From the NCBI GenBank assembly GCA_937995745.1, contig CALKIU010000176.1:1-10894 (forward strand): a stretch of DNA of 10,894 nt. Direction: 5' to 3'. Shown one piece after another: positions 6,714-10,894 of the stretch (positions within the stretch are counted from its first letter, which is position 1; each line of letters begins with the position of its first letter). Under the pieces are notes generated by a model, which worked only from the letters and a program-made list of their open reading frames with translations, had not been told where the DNA came from and did no database searches. Source of the DNA: an uncultured Bacillaceae bacterium (GTDB lineage Bacteria; Bacillota; Bacilli; Bacillales; Cytobacillaceae). The position numbers were made by a program, and so were the translations under genes.

Positions 6714-7115
6714 ATGAGTGGAAAAAATCACCGTGTAAAAATAGAAAACGGACGGGCCGCTTATGCTTTCGATGCCGTATATGAAGCCGTGAACAAACCG
6801 TCGATTAAATCTTCAGAATATCGCTCATATGTAAAAAAACTTCCTGCCATGATTCAAGTAAACGGTCTAGGCCAAACACTGGCATTTTGTTATTCAAAAG
6901 GAGGAGCATATAAGGAGATTTATGATCAAATTTACGGCTGGTTATTAAAAAATAATCCGAAATTGTTTCCTGAAAAAAACGAAGAATTTGTAAAAGCCGT
7001 GATCAATAAAAACAGCAGCGAGTACCGGGTCATCACGATGGAAGTTCTTGCCTTGCTCAATTGGATGCGCCGGTTTGCAGAAGGGATGGTTAAACAAGAA
7101 AAGGAGGGAGAGTAG
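6714..7115 (+). CDS. cmr5: Type III-B small subunit Cmr5 (Cas11 group)
   Basis: Cmr5 is the small, all-helical subunit that forms the inner filament beside Cmr4 and helps hold the target RNA. The 133-residue protein contains the recognisable Cmr5 stretch YVKKLPAMIQVNGLGQTLAF at about 39-58 and a C-terminal helix, MEVLALLNWMRRFAEGM. Length fits the family. GGAGG at 6701-6705 lies 8 nt before the ATG. Its TAG stop overlaps the GTG start of cmr6 by one base (TAGTG), consistent with translational coupling. Cmr5 evolves fast, but the LPAMIQVNGLG motif and the position in the operon make the call firm. Confidence 0.93.
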   Translation: MSGKNHRVKIENGRAAYAFDAVYEAVNKPSIKSSEYRSYVKKLPAMIQVNGLGQTLAFCYSKGGAYKEIYDQIYGWLLKNNPKLFPEKNEEFVKAVINKNSSEYRVITMEVLALLNWMRRFAEGMVKQEKEGE

Positions 7116-8239
7116 TGCATTTTCATCCAAAAGATACGTACGAAGCTTTTAAGCCGGCTGAAAAGGACAAGATAGCCCACTTGGCATATCACATACATTT
7201 TAATCAAATGACTAAAGTGAAAGATAGGATAACCAATAAAATTGAGCTCAAGAAAATTCGACCAATAAAAGAAATGAATAATAACTTGCTTTTACTGGCA
7301 AGAACCGTTGAGCAGGAAAGAAGCAGAAGATTGGCGGAATTGTCAGGCCGTCACGAAATTTGCCAACTGCAAGGAAAAATCCGGTGGCGCCTTGTTGCGG
7401 GCCTCGGCTCTCCCCATGTCCGGGAAACGGCTTTAACGATTCACCCTGTTTATGGTATACCTTATGTTCCCGGGTCGAGCTTGAAAGGGCTGGTGAGGAA
7501 TTGGTTTATACATGCCTATTGCGATGGTGATGAAAAAAAATTATCAGAACATCCGGAAGCGCAATTGATTTTTGGCACCGGCGGCAGACGGGGACTTGTG
7601 CAATTTTACGACATTTTTCTGTATGAAGGTCTGCAAATAGACGGAGACATTATGGCTATTCATTTTAAAGAATATTATGATGGAAACAAACCTGCCACAG
7701 AGGATCAAAGATTGATTTTGCAAGACTTTTGGGCCGTAAGAGTCGATCATGCCAATATATTTTTGACATTGGAAAAAAAGGCAGCGGCAAACGATACTGA
7801 TGAAAGAAAAATGCTTGAAACGGCTGCCGCCTGGACAGCTCAAGCTTTGAAGGAATTTGGCATCGGCGCAAAAACTTCATTGGGTTATGGCGTCTTTTCT
7901 GAAGTAAAAGATGTGACCGAAACAGAGTTCCGCAAGTTCCTCAAAGAACGGGAAGAAATGCTGGCAAAAGAAGAGGCCAGGAAAAAGGAATTGGAAATCC
8001 AAAACATGTCACCCGAAGACCGATTGGTATATTTCATAGAGCAATTGACCGATAACGTTGCAGATATTGAAAAGAGCAAAGGAGAAAGCATATATTCCAA
8101 AGTACTGAAATTACAAAGCAAAAAAGCGGCTCAGGCTTTAAAACAATATTGGGAAAAGACAGGTCAGTGGAAAGTAAAAAAAGGCCGGAAACAATTTGAA
8201 AAAGTCCAAGCTATCAAAGAGATATTGCAAAAAATGTGA
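7115..8239 (+). CDS. cmr6: Type III-B RAMP protein Cmr6 with charged C-terminal extension
   Basis: Cmr6 is the Cas7-like subunit next to Cmr1 at the head of the complex. The RAMP core is clear: IHPVYGIPYVPGSSLKGLVR ends at residue 128, and the glycine-rich loop GIGAKTSLGYGVF is at 249-261. Before the core lie about 100 residues that include a basic stretch (KIELKKIRPIKE). After it comes a highly charged tail of about 110 residues: a likely coiled coil (FLKEREEMLAKEEARKKELE) followed by a predicted helical region rich in lysine (QWKVKKGRKQFEKVQAIKE). The tail is not needed for a minimal Cmr6 fold and may bind RNA or a partner; that is inference. The GTG start overlaps the cmr5 stop, behind AAGGAGGGA at 7101-7109. 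Confidence 0.93.
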   Translation: MHFHPKDTYEAFKPAEKDKIAHLAYHIHFNQMTKVKDRITNKIELKKIRPIKEMNNNLLLLARTVEQERSRRLAELSGRHEICQLQGKIRWRLVAGLGSPHVRETALTIHPVYGIPYVPGSSLKGLVRNWFIHAYCDGDEKKLSEHPEAQLIFGTGGRRGLVQFYDIFLYEGLQIDGDIMAIHFKEYYDGNKPATEDQRLILQDFWAVRVDHANIFLTLEKKAAANDTDERKMLETAAAWTAQALKEFGIGAKTSLGYGVFSEVKDVTETEFRKFLKEREEMLAKEEARKKELEIQNMSPEDRLVYFIEQLTDNVADIEKSKGESIYSKVLKLQSKKAAQALKQYWEKTGQWKVKKGRKQFEKVQAIKEILQKM

Positions 8240-8249
8240 GGATCAGACA

Positions 8250-8648
8250 ATGAAAATTTTTGTAATCATGTCGCATGTTTTAACTGAAAAACAAATGCAG
8301 GAATTGCAATCAAGATTTAGTCCGCAAGAAATCATCCCTTTGCCGGAACATTTGAAACAGATTTGGTCAAACATTCCGCCGGAGGGTCCCTGGAATGATC
8401 GGTGGTTGGCTGACATTTTTTCCTGGTTGGAGGCCCAATTGGCCCCGGGGGATATGGCCATCGTCCAAGGGGAATTTGGAGCCACGTTTTCTTTGGTGAA
8501 TTGGCTGCAACGGCGCGGCCATTCTGTTTATTATTCAACGACAGAAAGAAAAGCCGTAGAAAGGAAGACAGAAGACGGTTCCATCATCGTTCAAAGGACG
8601 TTTGACCATGTTTGTTTCCGGAAATATCCGAATTACAAATCATACTAA
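8250..8648 (+). CDS. csx20: Csx20, probable cOA-degrading ring nuclease
   Basis: A 132-residue protein that I recognise as Csx20 from its motifs: MKIFVIMSHVLTEKQ at the N-terminus, LPEHLKQIWSNIPPEG at 31-46, and VQGEFGATFSLVNW at 72-85, followed by STTERKAVE. Csx20 is a small type III accessory protein related to the CARF superfamily; it has been proposed, and I believe reported, to be a ring nuclease that degrades cyclic oligoadenylate to end the signal. Its place between cmr6 and a cOA-activated RNase fits that role. The start at 8250 is chosen because GTGAGGA lies 7 nt upstream and the protein then begins at the conserved MK(I/L)F strand. An in-frame upstream codon at 8196 would overlap cmr6 and lacks support. 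Confidence 0.82.
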   Translation: MKIFVIMSHVLTEKQMQELQSRFSPQEIIPLPEHLKQIWSNIPPEGPWNDRWLADIFSWLEAQLAPGDMAIVQGEFGATFSLVNWLQRRGHSVYYSTTERKAVERKTEDGSIIVQRTFDHVCFRKYPNYKSY

Positions 8649-8693
8649 AACAGCCAAATTCATGCTCGCTTATAAAAGAAAAAGAGGGTGAGT

Positions 8694-9965
8694 ATGTTGG
8701 TAAGAAAATTAATTACATTATTGGGGATACATGAATCTCCTCCGTGTCAATATGAATTGGACGGCTGCCTTTCAGAACCCACATCTTATGTTCAAGATGC
8801 CATAATTGACTTATATTTGCAAAAGGGCGAGAAGATTGATGAAATACATGTCTTGTTGACACCGGAAGCAAGGGCGGAAAACTGGATTGGAGAAAATCGT
8901 CTGTTTGATAAATTGAAAAAGTACGAGCAGGAACATCAATTGCGTATTGTCGATCATGATATTTCCGGCAAAGCAGATATTGAACATATTTGGCAGCTCT
9001 TTGAAACTATTATAGGAATTATGAAAGATGAAGACCGAATTATTTTTGATATTACACATTCTTTCCGTTATCAACCTATCCTTGCCCTTTTGTCGATCCA
9101 TTTTGCAAGAATTACGAAAAATGTCCAAGTGGACGGGATTTATTACGGTCTTTATGATCCCAAAGCAGTAATTAAGAAATTTCCAATCGTCGATTTGACT
9201 TCTTTTGTTGATTTACAGGACTGGATTACGAATGTGTACACTTTTACGAGAACGGGTCGGGTCGATGGGTTGGCGGATTGGATACGTGAAAAGGAAAAAA
9301 ATATCCGCAAGGAAGAAAGACGAACAACCATTGATTTAAAATATATCCGTCAATTGGCTAATAGTTGGCAGGAATTAGCTTCCGCTTTACAAACCGTACG
9401 GAGCATGGATTTGCCGGAAGCAGCCAAGCAGGCAGCAGCCAGCATTGAAAGTGTAAAAAATGTCATGTTGCGTCCGGCTTTTACACCTCTAAACGAATTG
9501 TTGTCAAATGTGGAAAATGAGATTAAACCTATCGCTCATGATGACCCGGTTTTTTCAGGGATGGCGGCCATTGAGTGGTGCTATCAACACGGTTTGTACC
9601 AGCAAGCCTACACGCTGGCTGATGAATTGGTTGTTACGGCGATTTGTCTGAAACATAATATAGATATTAAAGATATCAATGCCAGAAATGAAGTAACGTA
9701 TATTTTAAATGCGGTAATTAAGGTCTTGCAAAATCAAAACGGAGAATTAGATTTATCGGATTTTGCCAAGCAAGAGATTGCTAAGGACTTACTAGACTAT
9801 CCTGAGTTATTGAAGCTTGTTCATACGATTAAAGATAATCGGAATGACATTAATCATGCAGGTTGGAGAAAGCAGCCGCTATCTGCGGCAGCGCTGGAGG
9901 AGCAATTTCATCAACTGTTGGAAACTTATAAAGAACGCTTGATACATTACTATTCTAGTCGATGA
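8694..9965 (+). CDS. csx1: Csx1/Csx2 (TM1812-type) CARF-HEPN ribonuclease
   Basis: A 423-residue cOA-activated RNase. The N-terminal CARF domain (about 1-180) begins LITLLGIHES and contains the TM1812-family motif DITHSFR at 119-125, then PILALLSIHFA, the second half of the ligand-binding fold. A long helical region follows. The C-terminal HEPN domain has its catalytic R-X4-H motif as Arg383-NDIN-His388 (RNDINHAGW), so RNase activity should be intact. Such proteins sense cOA made by Cas10 and degrade RNA non-specifically, causing dormancy or death. ATG 8694 has GAGGG just upstream at normal spacing; GTG 8688 overlaps that site. A 45-nt gap separates it from csx20, with no visible promoter or terminator, so it is likely the last gene of the operon. 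Confidence 0.93.
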   Translation: MLVRKLITLLGIHESPPCQYELDGCLSEPTSYVQDAIIDLYLQKGEKIDEIHVLLTPEARAENWIGENRLFDKLKKYEQEHQLRIVDHDISGKADIEHIWQLFETIIGIMKDEDRIIFDITHSFRYQPILALLSIHFARITKNVQVDGIYYGLYDPKAVIKKFPIVDLTSFVDLQDWITNVYTFTRTGRVDGLADWIREKEKNIRKEERRTTIDLKYIRQLANSWQELASALQTVRSMDLPEAAKQAAASIESVKNVMLRPAFTPLNELLSNVENEIKPIAHDDPVFSGMAAIEWCYQHGLYQQAYTLADELVVTAICLKHNIDIKDINARNEVTYILNAVIKVLQNQNGELDLSDFAKQEIAKDLLDYPELLKLVHTIKDNRNDINHAGWRKQPLSAAALEEQFHQLLETYKERLIHYYSSR

Positions 9966-10323
9966 TCGGAACAAAGAAGTTAGAATGTTTTTTCTAAGAG
10001 AGGAAAAATTCTGTTACAAGATTGTACTTTTTGGAAAGTCTCATGAATGTCCGTTTTGCTAAAATAACGTGGATGATTCCTGAAAGGGAATTTAGCTTAC
10101 AATAAATTTTAAAGATTCGATATTTCAATTCAGGTTTGTTAAGGGCTGTTATTTTGAGTATTGGAAATATCATTAAAGCATGGCTTACAGACGGCAAATT
10201 CATGGCATTTGTCAACCGGTCCTATTGAGGAACGGAATTTCACAGAATAATTTTTGGCCATGAATCATAGAAAGCACAGATTTGTTTTAAGAAATAAAGT
10301 GGATGTCATATTAAATGCTGACC
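9966..10323. other. Non-coding interval between csx1 and the terminator
   Basis: About 358 nt without a convincing gene. A 73-codon minus-strand frame (9994-10215) starts with TTG, lacks a clear ribosome binding site and matches nothing I recognise. An AT-rich imperfect hairpin follows csx1 (about 9983-10013) but has no T-tract. A weak -35/-10 pair (TTGAGG 10225-10230, 17 nt, TAATTT 10248-10253) points toward the terminator and could in principle make an RNA of about 130 nt. Otherwise I see nothing here; it is an unusually long 3' region for this compact operon. Confidence 0.4.
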
Positions 10324-10392
10324 AAAATGTCGTCGATCCCACTCACGACAGCAACCCCGGGGGATCGACGACATTTTATATTTTTTCTTTTT
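10324..10392 (+). terminator. Strong intrinsic terminator with 17-bp perfect stem
   Basis: The arms 10324-10340 and 10361-10377 are perfectly complementary over 17 bp (AAAATGTCGTCGATCCC and its reverse complement) around a 20-nt C-rich loop. The 3' arm is followed by ATATTTTTTCTTTTT, a good U-tract on the + strand. It would end transcription from the csx1 side before the right CRISPR leader. The large loop and perfect stem are more than a minimal terminator needs, so a small palindromic repeat element is an alternative. On the minus strand only the TTTT inside the stem is available. Confidence 0.7.
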
Positions 10393-10518
10393 AATAAAAG
10401 AACCCAATAATAATGCGGGTTTGCAGAAATTATGAATAAAGATTTTCAAATTTTAAACAAAATTTTAGGTGATTCGGTGATATAATAAAAATGTTGATAT
10501 TTCGCTGTTTTTGTGGGG
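10393..10518 (+). promoter_or_regulatory. Leader and promoter of the right CRISPR array
   Basis: AT-rich DNA directly upstream of the first right-array repeat, as expected of a leader given the array direction. It contains a perfect extended -10 element, TGATATAAT at 10478-10486. No good -35 box is found 17 bp upstream (CAAAAT), as is common for extended -10 promoters. The predicted transcription start near 10493 is only about 25 nt before the first repeat at 10519. The leader ends in a run of five G, the last of which is the first base of the repeat. Confidence 0.7.
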
Positions 10519-10894
10519 GTTTTCATCTTACCTATGAGGAATTGAAACCTGGATGGCGAATCAAATCACTCAACACGATGTCGAGTTTTCATCTTACCTA
10601 TGAGGAATTGAAACAACAAACATTTCAAAAGAACGCGGTTAAAGCCTTAGAGTTTTCATCTTACCTATGAGGAATTGAAACTACAATGCCCGTAATGAGA
10701 ATATTCTTCGGCATACGTTTTCATCTTACCTATGAGGAATTGAAACTCGGTCTGATTGCGGCTTTCACTCTTTTCAAGGATGAAGTTTTCATCTTACCTA
10801 TGAGGAATTGAAACCGAATACAAAGAGCGTTTTCTCGCCGAAATGAACCGGAAGTTTTCATCTTACCTATGAGGAATTGAAACGCTGACCATTC
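10519..10894 (+). CRISPR. Right CRISPR array, leader-proximal six repeats, continues beyond window
   Basis: Six identical 30-nt repeats lie at 10519-10548, 10585-10614, 10652-10681, 10717-10746, 10785-10814 and 10854-10883. They begin GTTTTCATCTTACC and end GAGGAATTGAAAC. The five complete spacers are 36, 37, 35, 38 and 39 nt, and a sixth begins at 10884. The AT-rich leader at the left and the ATTGAAAC end give + strand transcription and a 5' crRNA tag of AUUGAAAC. Repeats are perfectly conserved, as expected of recently added, leader-proximal units in an active array. Confidence 0.98.

Noticed and set aside
8196..8249. Longer N-terminus for csx20 starting inside cmr6
   Set aside because: ATG 8250 has a well-spaced ribosome binding site and matches the family's MK(I/L)F start; the upstream extension is basic sequence read from a cmr6 shadow frame.
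9983..10013. AT-rich hairpin just after csx1 as a terminator
   Set aside because: The stem is imperfect and A/T only, and no T-tract follows; the element at 10324-10392 is far stronger.
9994..10215. Minus-strand 73-codon frame between csx1 and the right array
   Set aside because: TTG start without a convincing ribosome binding site, no recognisable family and opposite to all neighbours; in AT-rich non-coding DNA a frame of this length is expected by chance.

Overview
The window is a near-complete type III-B (Cmr) CRISPR-Cas locus with every gene on the + strand, flanked by two CRISPR arrays whose repeats are near-identical. Moderate-to-low GC, strong AGGAGG-type ribosome binding sites, use of TTG and GTG starts, and repeats ending in ATTGAAAC point to a Firmicute. 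A thermophilic or thermotolerant Bacillaceae (Geobacillus/Parageobacillus-like) is my best guess. That placement is inference; no housekeeping gene is present to confirm it.

Layout: (1) 65-364, the distal end of a CRISPR array with three perfect repeats and two decayed ones. (2) 612-1880, a stand-alone gene for a CARF sensor protein whose C-terminus looks like a RelE-type mRNA interferase, resembling the CARF-wHTH-RelE effector Cami1. (3) 2085-8239, a tightly packed operon cmr1-cas10(cmr2)-cmr3-cmr4-cmr5-cmr6, with genes abutting, overlapping by 1 nt or separated by short gaps. (4) 8250-8648, csx20, a small protein of the cyclic-oligoadenylate (cOA) pathway, probably a ring nuclease. (5) 8694-9965, a CARF-HEPN ribonuclease of the Csx1/Csx2 (TM1812) type. 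(6) 9966-10518, non-coding: an unassigned stretch, a perfect 17-bp stem with a T-tract, and an AT-rich CRISPR leader with an extended -10 promoter. (7) 10519-10894, the leader-proximal six repeats of a second array that runs off the window.

How it likely works: crRNAs from both arrays carry the 5' tag AUUGAAAC and load into the Cmr1-6/Cas10 complex. Cmr4 cuts the bound viral RNA. Cas10 keeps the GGDD cyclase motif but has no N-terminal HD nuclease domain, so defence should depend on cOA made by its palm domain. The cOA would activate two different toxic RNases, a RelE-like one and a HEPN one, and Csx20 and possibly the first CARF domain would switch the signal off. No cas1, cas2 or cas6 is present, so crRNA processing and spacer acquisition must be encoded elsewhere.

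The most notable points are the CARF-RelE effector, the HD-less Cas10 paired with two effectors of different toxic chemistry plus a signal-off protein, and array repeats that record how the left array diverged from the right-type repeat.
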